The position numbers were made by a program, and so were the translations under genes. A stretch of 64,000 nucleotides of DNA from Streptacidiphilus jeojiense. GTDB taxonomy: Bacteria; Actinomycetota; Actinomycetes; Streptomycetales; Streptomycetaceae. Where the stretch lies: the NCBI RefSeq assembly GCF_000719095.1, contig NZ_JOEH01000002.1, forward strand, positions 307,806-371,805, written 5' to 3'. Below, piece by piece: positions 34,204 to 42,795 of this stretch. Position 1 is the first letter of the stretch; each line of letters opens with the position of its first letter. The notes below the pieces were generated by a model. The model worked only from the letters and a program-made list of their open reading frames with translations. It made no database searches and was not told where the DNA came from.

Positions 34204-35045
34204 GGCTTGCGGGCGACCCCGGCGTAGATGCCGATCCGCTCGCTGCCCTCGGCGGGCTCGCTGTCCGGGCGCCAGAACGGCGCCAGCACCAGGCCCGGCT
34301 CCAGCAGCTCCAGGCCGTCGAAGAACCGGCGGATCTCGGCGCCGGAGCGCAGCTCCAGCATCGCGGACACCCGGCTGTAGGCCGAGTCCACACCGGCCTC
34401 CTCCTCGGCCGTCAGCACGTCGTTGGTGCCGTGGGTCAGCACCAGGTGGCTGCCGGACGGGAGCGCGGCCAGCAGCCGGGCGACGATGGCGTGGGGCTGG
34501 TCCGAGTCGGGGACGAAGTGCAGTACGGCGACCAGGAGCAGCGCGACCGGCCGGTCGAAGTCGATCAGTTTCCGCACCCCGGGCGCGGCCAGGATCTCCT
34601 CGACGTCGCGCAGGTCGGCCTGCAGCACCGCGGTCTCGCCCTGGCCGGTGCCGGCCATCAGCGCACGGGCGTGGGCCAGCACGATCGGGTCGTTGTCCAC
34701 GTACACCACCCGCGCCCGCGGGTTGACCTGCTGCGCGATCTGGTGCGTGTTGCCCGCGGTGGGGATGCCGGTGCCGATGTCGAGGAACTGGTCGATGCCC
34801 TGCTCGGCCAGGGTCCGCACGGCGCGCTGCAGCGCCGCGCGGTTGGCCCGCGCGGCCGTCCTGGCCTCCTCGCCCAGCAGCAGCATCGCCTCGCCGGCCT
34901 CGCGGTCGGCGGCGAAGTGGTCCTTGCCGCCGAGGAGGAAGTCGTACACCCGGGCCGGGTGGGCGACCCCGGTGTTCAGCTCGGTGGGCGGCCGGTAGTC
35001 CTCGGCGGCGCCGGCCATCCAGTCGCTCGGTTCCGCCGTGGTCAT
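34200..35045 (-). CDS. SAM-dependent methyltransferase, DUF574 type
   Basis: 281 residues. Starts with the DUF574 pattern (NTGVAHPARVYDFLLGGKDH), then motif I QFLDIGTGIPTAGN and VVYVDNDPIVLAHAR. This expanded streptomycete family binds S-adenosylmethionine; substrates are mostly unknown. ATG start at the far right of the gene, with a 118-bp gap to the TetR gene on the same strand. Its stop overlaps the small oxidoreductase remnant. Confidence 0.88.
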   Translation of the reverse strand: MTTAEPSDWMAGAAEDYRPPTELNTGVAHPARVYDFLLGGKDHFAADREAGEAMLLLGEEARTAARANRAALQRAVRTLAEQGIDQFLDIGTGIPTAGNTHQIAQQVNPRARVVYVDNDPIVLAHARALMAGTGQGETAVLQADLRDVEEILAAPGVRKLIDFDRPVALLLVAVLHFVPDSDQPHAIVARLLAALPSGSHLVLTHGTNDVLTAEEEAGVDSAYSRVSAMLELRSGAEIRRFFDGLELLEPGLVLAPFWRPDSEPAEGSERIGIYAGVARKP

Positions 35046-35163
35046 CCTGGGCTCCTCAGCACCGCGGTGATCGGTCGTCAGTCAGGCTATGGGCAGCGGG
35101 TCGGACGTGTCCGGACAATCGTCAACTCGCTTGAGCGGAAGTCATGTTGATGCCGATCTGCGG

Positions 35164-35820
35164 TCAGTGTCCAGGGGTTCCGAGGTCGGCGTCGGTGAGC
35201 GGGCCGACGGGCAGCGGTGAGGGCTCGGTGCGGGCGGGGCGGAGCCCGTCCAGGACCACGCCCAGGACCCGCCGGTACAGGTCGGGGCGTACGGCGGCGG
35301 CCCGCAGCGACAGCGTCGCGTGCACGGACATCGTCAGCATCAGCATGTCGGTGGGCTCGATGTCCGCCCGCAGCTGTCCCGCGGCCTGGGCCCGCCGCAC
35401 CAGCCGGGTGTGGTGCACCCGCAGCGAGGCCTCAGTGGCGGCGAACAGTTCGTTGAGCCGTTCCGGCGCGCTCCCGCGGGCCCAGCCGGCGGTGGCGGTG
35501 TAGGCGCCGAGGACCAGCTCGCGGAAGCCGCGGTCGGCGGCCAGCTCCGCGCTGGACTCCTCGAAGTAGCGCACGAACCCCTCCCACGGATCCGCGGCCC
35601 GGGCGGCCTCCCGGGCCTGCGCCTCCCAGGCGCGGAAGCGGCCGGCAAACAGCTCCAGGATGAGGTCGTCCTTGTTGCCGAAGCGCCGGTACACGCTCGC
35701 CACCCCGACGCCGGCGCGCTCGGCGACATCGGCCAGCGTCGCGTCGAGGCCCTGCTCGGCGAAGACCGCGGTGGCGGCGGCCAGGATGCGTTCGGACACG
35801 TCGGTCGCCTTCGTCGCCAT
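35164..35820 (-). CDS. TetR-family repressor of the divergent hydrolase
   Basis: 218 residues. HTH: SERILAAATAVFAEQGLDAT then VAERAGVGVASVYRRFGNKD. The divergent alpha/beta-hydrolase gene starts 90 bp away, and the gap contains two near-identical palindromes, a typical TetR autoregulatory layout. The ligand is unknown; the hydrolase substrate or product is the obvious candidate. Confidence 0.92.
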   Translation of the reverse strand: MATKATDVSERILAAATAVFAEQGLDATLADVAERAGVGVASVYRRFGNKDDLILELFAGRFRAWEAQAREAARAADPWEGFVRYFEESSAELAADRGFRELVLGAYTATAGWARGSAPERLNELFAATEASLRVHHTRLVRRAQAAGQLRADIEPTDMLMLTMSVHATLSLRAAAVRPDLYRRVLGVVLDGLRPARTEPSPLPVGPLTDADLGTPGH

Positions 35821-35842
35821 GGAGTCGATGCTACCTCGCTTG

Positions 35843-35889
35843 CGGAATAGCTGTTCCGATGTAGCCTGGGTGGCGGAATAGCTATTCCG
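35843..35889. promoter_or_regulatory. Two TetR operators
   Basis: CGGAATAGCTGTTCCG (35843-35858, one mismatch) and CGGAATAGCTATTCCG (35874-35889, perfect 16-bp palindrome). Their centres are 31 bp apart, about three helical turns, so two dimers could bind on the same face. They fill the gap between the TetR and hydrolase genes. Confidence 0.85.
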
Positions 35890-35910
35890 ACAGCAGGGAG
35901 ACCGACCCCC

Positions 35911-36798
35911 ATGAACCTCAAGTACATGCGCATGCTCCCGGGCATGGAGTACTCCACGACCCCGGCTCCCGAGCCCGACGACCACGAGGGCGTCGTACGG
36001 ATCACCGTGGACACCGCGGAGCAGGTCCCGCGCAAGCCGGACGGCGTCACGCTGCGCCGCGGGCTGCGCTACCACGAGGGACTCCGGCTCGACCTGCACA
36101 CCCCGAGCACGCCGGGGCGCCACCCGCTGGTTGTCTACCTGCCCGGCGGCGGTTTCGCCGTCGCCCCGCGCGCGATGGCGCGCCGGGAGCGGGCCTTCAT
36201 CGCCGCCTCCGGCTACGCAGTCGCGTCCGTGCAGTACCGCACCACGCGCCAGAAGGCGACGTACCGTCAGGGGCTGGCCGACGCGCAGGCGGCGATCGGC
36301 TACCTGACCGGGCGCGCCGAGGATTTCGGGATCGACCCCGGGCGCATCGGCGTGTGGGGCGAGTCCGCCGGCGGGTACATGGCCTCCCTGGTCGGGTTGG
36401 AGGACGAGCGGATCGGGGCGGTCGTCGACAAGTTCGGCGCCGTCGACATCGCCCGGCTGGCCGAGGGCTTCGACCAGCGCATGCACACCTTCCTCGGCAA
36501 CCCGGACAACGCCGTCAACCGCTACGGCGCGGCCGAGGCCAACCCGGCCGACCTGGCCCGCCCCGGGGCCCCGGCCTTCCTGCTGCTGCACGGCGACGAC
36601 GACCGGGTGATCCCGCCCGCGCAGACGCTGGAACTGCACCTGGCCCTCCGGGCGGCCGGGGTCGACAGCACCCGCTACCTGCTCACCGGCGCCGGCCACG
36701 GGCACCTGGCGCTGAGCGGGGAGCAGTCGCGGCAGTGGACCTCGCTGCAGGTCATGACGCTGGTGCGCGACTTCCTGGACCGCAACCTGCGCGGCTGA
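35911..36798 (+). CDS. Alpha/beta hydrolase (BD-FAE/esterase-like)
   Basis: 295 residues. PGGGF replaces the usual HGGGF oxyanion motif. The nucleophile elbow is WGESAGGYMAS, Asp lies in HGDDDRVIPP and His in GAGHGHLAL. The fold is that of BD-FAE/kynurenine-formamidase-like esterases. It has no signal peptide. It is regulated by the divergent TetR through the two palindromes just upstream. Substrate unknown. Confidence 0.87.
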   Translation: MNLKYMRMLPGMEYSTTPAPEPDDHEGVVRITVDTAEQVPRKPDGVTLRRGLRYHEGLRLDLHTPSTPGRHPLVVYLPGGGFAVAPRAMARRERAFIAASGYAVASVQYRTTRQKATYRQGLADAQAAIGYLTGRAEDFGIDPGRIGVWGESAGGYMASLVGLEDERIGAVVDKFGAVDIARLAEGFDQRMHTFLGNPDNAVNRYGAAEANPADLARPGAPAFLLLHGDDDRVIPPAQTLELHLALRAAGVDSTRYLLTGAGHGHLALSGEQSRQWTSLQVMTLVRDFLDRNLRG

Positions 36799-36827
36799 GC
36801 GGGCGCGGATCCGTCTCCGACAGCCGG

Positions 36828-38585
36828 CTAGCCGGCGTCGGCATCGGCATCGGAGTCCGGGCCCCCGTCCGGCTCCTCGGCCAGCTCGAACCACACCGTC
36901 TTGCCCTCCGACTCCGGCCGTACGCTCCACTGGTCGGACAGGATATCGAGCAGCACCAGCCCGCGCCCCGAGGACGCCAGCTCGCCGGGGGTGCGCTGGT
37001 GCGGCAGTTCGTCGCCGCTGTCGGAGACCTCCACGCGCAGCGTGCGGTGGCCGGGCTCGCCCGACACCGCGGCGATGAGCACCGCGGCCTGGTCGGTGTG
37101 CACCAGCACATTGCCCAGCAGCTCGGACGCCAGCAGCACGGCGGTGTCCACCAGGTCCGGCCGCCCCCAGTCGTGCAGCAGCGCCCGCAGCTCCGTCCGC
37201 GCCTCCGCCAGGCCCTCCGCCTGGTCCTGCTCGATGGTGATCAGCACCCGCCGCACCGGCCGTACCGGCTGCTGGGCGCCGGTGTCGCGGCGCAGCAGGA
37301 GCAGTGCGATGTCGTCCTCGTTGCGCGGGGTCGGGCGTTCCTCGCCGTGCTCCGTCACCGGGCCGACCACACTGTGGATCAGCCGGTCGGCCATCCCCTC
37401 CAGATCGCCGGTCGGGCCGGGGGACATCGCGTCCCGCACCCGGATCCAACCGGTCTGCATGTCGAGCCCCCCGGTCTCGATCAGCCCGTCGGTGCACAGC
37501 ATCAGGATCTCGCCGGCCTGCAGCTCCATGACGTTGACCGGGTAGTCGTCCTCCTCCGGCATCAGGCCCAGCGGCAGGCCGCCCCTGAGGTGCTTGATCA
37601 TGCAGGTGCCGTCGGGCATGCGCAGCACCGGGTCCGGATGCCCGGCCCGCGCCATGTGCAGCGTGCCCGTCGCCGGGTCGGCCTCGATGTAGATGCAGGT
37701 GGCGAACCTGTCCTCGTCCAGGGAGGTCAGGAAGCGCGAGGTGCGCGAGAGCACGGCGTCCGGCCCGTGCCCCTCGGCCGCGTAGGCGTGCACCGCGGTA
37801 CGCAGCTGCGCCATCAGGCTCGCAGCGTGCAGATCGTGGCCCTGGACGTCGCCGATGACCAGCGCCAGCCGGTCGGACGGCAGGTCGATCACGTCGTACC
37901 AGTCGCCGCCCACCACCAGCCCGCCGCCGGTCGGCACATAGCGGGAGGCCACGGTCATCCCGTGGTACTCCGACGCGCCGCGCCCCATGCTGCTCCGCAG
38001 CCCGCGCGACAGCGCCAGCTCCGCCTCCCCGGTGCGCGCCCGGTCCAGCGCCCGGGAGATCAGCTCGGCCAGCGTGGCCAGGGTGGCGCGCATGCCGCTG
38101 TCGAACTCGACATGGTCCACGAAGGCCACCAGCCACACCCCGGTGATCCGGCCGGTGCTGACCAGCGGCAGGAACGCCCAGGACAGACTGCCCTTGCGGG
38201 CCGCCAGCATCCATGTGGTCGGGAAGCGCTCGCGGTACTCCTCCACGGTCGGCACGTACACCGCGCGGCCGGTGCGCAGCACCTCCGTCGACGGGTGGTC
38301 GGTGGAGATCGGCATGCGGACGGTCCGGCCGTGGCCGGTCCGGTACCCGTACCGGCCCAACAGGCTCAGCCACTTCTCGGTGACGTCAAAGATCGCCATG
38401 CCGTCCAGCGGGAACTCAGGCGAGTCGAGCGACCCCACCGCCTTGAAGACCTCGTCCACGGAGGTCGCCTCGGCCAGCGCGACGCCCACTCCGATCAGCG
38501 TCACATCGCGGTGCCGGGGCGGGGCGGCGGGGGCGGCCCTGTCCCGTTCAGCTTCGGCCGGGGGGCCGTCGTCATGATCGTGCAT
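36828..38585 (-). CDS. GAF-SpoIIE-ATPase signalling phosphatase
   Basis: 585 residues. A GAF-like sensor covers about residues 25-190, with ALAEATSVDEVFKAVGSLDS near its start. The SpoIIE/PP2C domain covers about 210-420 (VVGGDWYDVIDLPSDRLALV, GDVQGHD, MLCTDGLIE, DDIALLLL). The C-terminal HATPase/anti-sigma kinase-like domain covers about 440-570 (LASELLGNVLVHT, SSGRGLVLLDILSDQW). Such proteins tune stress sigma factors by dephosphorylating and phosphorylating anti-sigma antagonists. AAGGG precedes the ATG by 7 nt. A related phosphatase is encoded divergently 198 bp away. Confidence 0.9.
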   Translation of the reverse strand: MHDHDDGPPAEAERDRAAPAAPPRHRDVTLIGVGVALAEATSVDEVFKAVGSLDSPEFPLDGMAIFDVTEKWLSLLGRYGYRTGHGRTVRMPISTDHPSTEVLRTGRAVYVPTVEEYRERFPTTWMLAARKGSLSWAFLPLVSTGRITGVWLVAFVDHVEFDSGMRATLATLAELISRALDRARTGEAELALSRGLRSSMGRGASEYHGMTVASRYVPTGGGLVVGGDWYDVIDLPSDRLALVIGDVQGHDLHAASLMAQLRTAVHAYAAEGHGPDAVLSRTSRFLTSLDEDRFATCIYIEADPATGTLHMARAGHPDPVLRMPDGTCMIKHLRGGLPLGLMPEEDDYPVNVMELQAGEILMLCTDGLIETGGLDMQTGWIRVRDAMSPGPTGDLEGMADRLIHSVVGPVTEHGEERPTPRNEDDIALLLLRRDTGAQQPVRPVRRVLITIEQDQAEGLAEARTELRALLHDWGRPDLVDTAVLLASELLGNVLVHTDQAAVLIAAVSGEPGHRTLRVEVSDSGDELPHQRTPGELASSGRGLVLLDILSDQWSVRPESEGKTVWFELAEEPDGGPDSDADADAG

Positions 38586-38783
38586 CCACGGCCCTTCTGC
38601 TCGTCTCGCCTCGTCCCCGGCCCGCCCGTCCGCCCGCCGTCCGTTCCATGCTCCGTCGGGACGGCGATCCGTGCAGCACGGTGTACGCCGTCCTCGGGGC
38701 GAGAGCGGAGCGGAACGTATGCTGATAAAAGGTGCGAAAGACATCGAGCCCGGGCCCGGTGGCAAGGAAGGGCTGGTCTGAGC

Positions 38784-40232
38784 ATGTCGGCAGGGACACG
38801 GACAGCGGCCCTGGCCGGGCGACTCCCCAAGGTCGGCGTCCAGCAGCTGCTCCCGGGCGGAGTCCTGATCCTGACGGCGGCCGCGCTGCTGATCGCCCGC
38901 CCGGACGGGCACTACGGACTGGTGCTGGCGGTCGTGCCGTTCGTCGCGGCCGCCGTGCACGGTGTCGCGGGCACCGCGGTGGTCGGGACACTCACCGTGG
39001 CCGCGTACGTGGTGCTGCGCCACCAGCTCCTGGAGGGCGGGACGGGGGTGTGGCTGATCAAGCTGGCGTTCGTGGCCGGCGCCGCGGTCCTGGCCACGGT
39101 GATGGCCCGGGGACGGGTGCGCGAACGGACACTGACCCACACCCGGGAGCTCGCCCTGGCCCTGCAGGAGGGGCTGCTGCCGCAGCACCTGCCCGCCACC
39201 AGCGCGGTGCAGGTCTGCCACCGCTATGTGCCGGCCGACACCGATGCCGGGGTCGGCGGCGACTGGTACGACGTGATCCCGCTGTCCAGCGCCAGGGTCG
39301 CCCTGGTCATCGGCGACGTGGCCGGCCACGGCATCCACGCCGCCGCCATGATGGGACGCCTGCGCACCGCGGTCCAGACCCTGGCCGACCTCGACCTGCC
39401 CCCCGACGAACTGCTGGCCCGCCTGGACGACCTGGTCGCCCGCACCGGCCAGAACGAGCAGCGGCCCGAGCTCGCGGCTACCTGCCTCTACCTGGTCTAC
39501 GACCCCGTGAGCGGACACTGCAGCATGTCCGGCGCGGGCCAGCCGCCGCCCGCACTGCTCCACCCGGACGGCCGCGTCGAGTTCGCCCCGCTCTGCCCGC
39601 AGCCCCCGCTGGGGGTGGGCGGCACCCGTTTCACCGCGCTCGACCTCGCCCTGCCCATGGGGACGGTCATCACCCTCTACACCGACGGCTTGCTGGACCT
39701 GCGCCGGCACCACAGCGACACCGCCCTGGACCACCTGGCCCGCACCCTGGGCTCCGCGGGCCCGACCCTGGACGGGATCGCCGACCACGTCTGCGCCAGC
39801 CCCCACAACACCAGCGACGACGACATCGCCCTGCTGCTGGCCCGCACCCGCATGCTGCCGCCCTCGGCCGTGGCCACCTGGCGGTACCCCGCCACCGCCC
39901 GCTCCGTCCCGCAGGCCAGGGCCGCCGTCAGCGGGCAGTTGAGCGCCTGGGGCCTGCCCGAGTTGCTGCCCTCCACCGAACTGGCCGTCAGCGAACTGGT
40001 CACCAACGCCGTGACCCACGGCGGCGGCCCGATCACCGTGCGCCTGATCAGGGACCGCACCCTGGTCTGCGAGGTCACCGACACCGGCGACTCCACCCCG
40101 CGCCCGCGCCGCGCCGCAGCCCTGGACGAGGGCGGACGCGGACTCGACCTGGTCACCCAGCTCACCGACCGCTGGGGCACCCGCTCCACCGGCGCCGGCA
40201 AGACGGTCTGGACCGAACAGGCCCTCCCGTAA
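38784..40232 (+). CDS. Membrane-anchored SpoIIE-ATPase signalling phosphatase
   Basis: 482 residues. The N-terminal about 100 residues form three to four membrane helices (VLILTAAALLIARPDGHYGL and later). The SpoIIE/PP2C domain (GGDWYDVIPLSSARVALVIG, GDVAGHG, TLYTDGLLDLRR, DDIALLLAR) follows, then an HATPase/anti-sigma domain (STELAVSELVTNAVTHGGG, GGRGLDLVTQ). It replaces the GAF sensor of its divergent neighbour with membrane segments, so the two probably report different signals to the same kind of partner. Confidence 0.9.
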   Translation: MSAGTRTAALAGRLPKVGVQQLLPGGVLILTAAALLIARPDGHYGLVLAVVPFVAAAVHGVAGTAVVGTLTVAAYVVLRHQLLEGGTGVWLIKLAFVAGAAVLATVMARGRVRERTLTHTRELALALQEGLLPQHLPATSAVQVCHRYVPADTDAGVGGDWYDVIPLSSARVALVIGDVAGHGIHAAAMMGRLRTAVQTLADLDLPPDELLARLDDLVARTGQNEQRPELAATCLYLVYDPVSGHCSMSGAGQPPPALLHPDGRVEFAPLCPQPPLGVGGTRFTALDLALPMGTVITLYTDGLLDLRRHHSDTALDHLARTLGSAGPTLDGIADHVCASPHNTSDDDIALLLARTRMLPPSAVATWRYPATARSVPQARAAVSGQLSAWGLPELLPSTELAVSELVTNAVTHGGGPITVRLIRDRTLVCEVTDTGDSTPRPRRAAALDEGGRGLDLVTQLTDRWGTRSTGAGKTVWTEQALP

Positions 40233-40443
40233 CCCGCTGCGTTGGTCGGCGGGCTCTCGGCTGCAACACCATGCGAACGCCAGATCAACGCCATGGTCTG
40301 GCAGATCCGGTTCGACCAGGATGATCCCAGGTCAGCGCGGACGGACGGCCCCTCGGGTCACCCCGATCCGGTTCCGCCTCCGCCGCCCTCGCCATTCCTC
40401 ATCCCTCATCCCGCACCGAAGCCGAACCAGGAAGCGCCCGCAC

Positions 40444-40893
40444 ATGACCGTTGGACGAAAGCTCCGTTCCGCAGTGGCCGCGACCGCTGTCCTCGCCGGC
40501 ACTCTCGTCGCAGGCGTCGGCGCCGCCGCCCCCGCCTCGGCCGCCTCCGGCTGCCCGTCCGGCTACAACACCAGCCAGGCCTACGACTTCTACGACGGAT
40601 CGGGCAGCCTCGCCGCGATCGGCAACGTCTACGACTACCCGAACCGGGTCTGCACGACGCTGACCGCCCAGGGCCGCTACTACGGCATGTACAAGTGGAT
40701 GTCCGACGGCATCACCGCCGTCCCCGGCTACGGGACCGACTCCATCTGGGACAACAACTACTACCGGTACTACGCCGGGCCGATCCAGCTGTCGGACGTC
40801 TACGGGGCGATCTGCAAGGACTTCCACTTCGGCATGCAGGACAGCAACGGCAACTGGGTGTTCAACACCGACCGCACCCTCGGCTGCGACTGA
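40444..40893 (+). CDS. Small secreted protein of unknown function
   Basis: 149 residues. Signal peptide with a twin-basic start and hydrophobic core, cleaved near APASAAS. The mature part (about 115 residues) has four Cys and is rich in Tyr, Gly and Asp (FYDGSGSLAAIGNVYDYPNR, YYGMYKWMSDGITAVPG). No enzyme motif seen; the family is not recognised beyond small secreted streptomycete proteins. AGGAAG lies 10 nt before the ATG, and a strong terminator follows. Confidence 0.75.
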   Translation: MTVGRKLRSAVAATAVLAGTLVAGVGAAAPASAASGCPSGYNTSQAYDFYDGSGSLAAIGNVYDYPNRVCTTLTAQGRYYGMYKWMSDGITAVPGYGTDSIWDNNYYRYYAGPIQLSDVYGAICKDFHFGMQDSNGNWVFNTDRTLGCD

Positions 40894-40909
40894 CCACGCT
40901 CACCCGAGC

Positions 40910-40963
40910 GGCCCGGCCGCACCGTGCTCACCGGGGGGGAGCACGGCGCAGCCGGGCCTTTTT
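40910..40963 (+). terminator. Rho-independent terminator
   Basis: Nested stem: GGCCCGGC / GCCGGGCC outside, a symmetrical CGCA internal loop, CCGTGCTC / GAGCACGG inside with a 9-nt loop, then TTTTT. One of the few canonical T-tailed terminators in the window. Confidence 0.85.
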
Positions 40964-41036
40964 CGCAGCGCGGCCGACGCACGATCGGCTACGGTGACGC
41001 GGCTACGACCACCGACCTGGAAACGGGGACCACTCG

Positions 41037-42014
41037 ATGGGTTCTGTGCTGTTCACACCGTTCGATCCGGCGCGGGCCACCGAGGCGGAGTACCGTGCCG
41101 GCTACGACCTGCTCATGGCGAACCACGCCGCGGAGTGGTCGGAGATTCAGCCGCCGACCTCGTTCGAGTCCTACACCGCGAGGCTCCGGGTCATGGGAGA
41201 GGGCGCGGAGCCCGAAATATCCCTGGAGGAGAACACCCATCTGGCGACGGTCGAGGTCATCGTCCACCCCGATCGGCGACGCGAGGGGATCGGGACCGAG
41301 TTCCTGAAGGTGATGCTGGCCGAGGCCCGCGCCGCCGGTCGCTCCAGTGTCCTGGGGCCGTTCGTCCGGTACGGACACGCCGGAGAGTCCTGGACCTCGC
41401 GACTCGGCTTCAAGCCCGGCCCGTCCTCCCTCCTGCAGCAGCTCGACCTCGCCTCCGTCGACCGGTCGCTGTGGCAGGTGCCGACGCCCGCCGGATACCA
41501 CCTCGTGGCCTGGTCCGGCCCGGCCCCGGAGGACATCGTCGCCGCCTACGCCCGAGCCCGGCAGGCCATGAAGGACTCGGTCACCGACGGCCTCTCGTGG
41601 GAAGCCCCTGACTGGACGCCGGAACGAGTCCGCATGGAGGAGGAGCACGTCCTCGCCGAAAGCGCGGAACAGCATGCCGTCGTGGCGGTCCACGACACCT
41701 CGGGAGAGGTGGTCGCGGTGACTCTGATGTACATCCGGAAATCCCAGCCGGCCAAGGGCTTCCAGATGGACACCGCAGTGGTCCGTGAACACCGCGGCCA
41801 CGGTCTGGGCCGGGTGGTCAAGGCCGCGATGCTGCGCCGTCTGGCCATCGAGCGCCCCGAGTTGGAGGCAATCGCCACCCAGACCGCCGACGCCGTCAAC
41901 ATGGCCCGGATCAACCGCGAGGTCGGATACCGCGATCTGTTCTCGCAGGCCTACGTCGAGGCCAGGATCTCCGACATCGAGGCGGCGATGGTCCGCAACG
42001 CCCAGCGCGGGTAG
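41037..42014 (+). CDS. Tandem GNAT-family N-acetyltransferase
   Basis: 325 residues with two GNAT cores: VEVIVHPDRRREGIGTEFLK and a second VVREHRGHGLGRVVKAAMLR, each with the acetyl-CoA pyrophosphate loop. Two-domain GNATs include mycothiol synthase and many resistance-type enzymes. The first domain looks short: MGEGAEPEISLEENTHLATV jumps straight to the last strand before the CoA loop, as if about 20 residues of the middle beta-strands are missing. The first domain may therefore be inactive or structural. Substrate unknown. Confidence 0.85.
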   Translation: MGSVLFTPFDPARATEAEYRAGYDLLMANHAAEWSEIQPPTSFESYTARLRVMGEGAEPEISLEENTHLATVEVIVHPDRRREGIGTEFLKVMLAEARAAGRSSVLGPFVRYGHAGESWTSRLGFKPGPSSLLQQLDLASVDRSLWQVPTPAGYHLVAWSGPAPEDIVAAYARARQAMKDSVTDGLSWEAPDWTPERVRMEEEHVLAESAEQHAVVAVHDTSGEVVAVTLMYIRKSQPAKGFQMDTAVVREHRGHGLGRVVKAAMLRRLAIERPELEAIATQTADAVNMARINREVGYRDLFSQAYVEARISDIEAAMVRNAQRG

Positions 42015-42795
42015 GCGCCCGTCCGGTCCCCGCCCACTCACACTGCTTGGGCGGCCAGGATCCGCCGGCCCACGCCGTCCACCCGGTCACCGCGGTGCAG
42101 GGCGAGTACCCAAACCGGTTATGCGGAGTCTCGGCCACCGATTTGGGGCCGCCGGACCGGCCGCTGCCCCGGCGCGTGATCCGCTCGACCGTTCCCGGCC
42201 GTTGATGCCCGAGGACGGAATGACGCGCGGTGGGCAGTTGGCCGCTGCCGCGAGCTGCGTCACCGCTGAGGAGCGGCCGACCTCACCCCAGCAGCTGCGG
42301 GCGGCGGTCGACCGGTGGACGGTTTGAACCATGCCGGGCCCGTCCGCTCGGCCGCCGTCGGCGCGGCCTTCCGGGCGGCCCTCGGGGTGTGTCAACTCCT
42401 GTTATTTATCATGGGATTAGGCATTTTATGGGGCAAAGTTCCGAGCACTTCGACTGTCGCAGGTCGTCGGTCTACGATCAATCCTGTGACGGGAGAGAAC
42501 AGGCTTGTTGCAGCTGCCAGCGGTGCGGTCGGGATTCCCGGGATCGCCGGGATCGCTTACGGGGTGGCCCTGTTGGTGTTGGAGCCGGTCCGGTGTCGAT
42601 GACCAGCTGTGGCAACAGCGACAACCCGGTGCTGCCCGTCCCTGCCTGCTACCCGTGCTCCTCCAGCCGGGACGGCATCGTCCGCCGTCCCGCGGAGCGC
42701 ACACCGGACCTGATGGGCGTCGACTTACCCGACCCGCCGTGCCGGGGTGAACAGCCGCCCCGGCGTGGCACCGCCCACCGATGGGGAGGAACCCC
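42015..42795. other. Long gap before the UbiD gene, with an AT-rich probable promoter zone
   Basis: No recognised gene. The segment at about 42385-42440 (GTTATTTATC, GGCATTTTATGG) is the most AT-rich part and may contain the UbiD promoter. A 66-codon frame (42599-42799) ends overlapping the UbiD start by 4 bp and contains CYPC, but it has no good ribosome-binding site. I do not call it a gene with confidence. Confidence 0.4.

Noticed and set aside
35164..38373. A 1069-codon minus-strand frame spanning the TetR gene and the region antisense to the hydrolase
   Set aside because: Only the TetR part has a recognisable domain. The remainder is antisense to the hydrolase and in an alternative frame of the phosphatase gene.
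42385..42440. A riboswitch upstream of the UbiD gene
   Set aside because: The AT-rich segment has no conserved stem arrangement I can recognise; a plain promoter is simpler.
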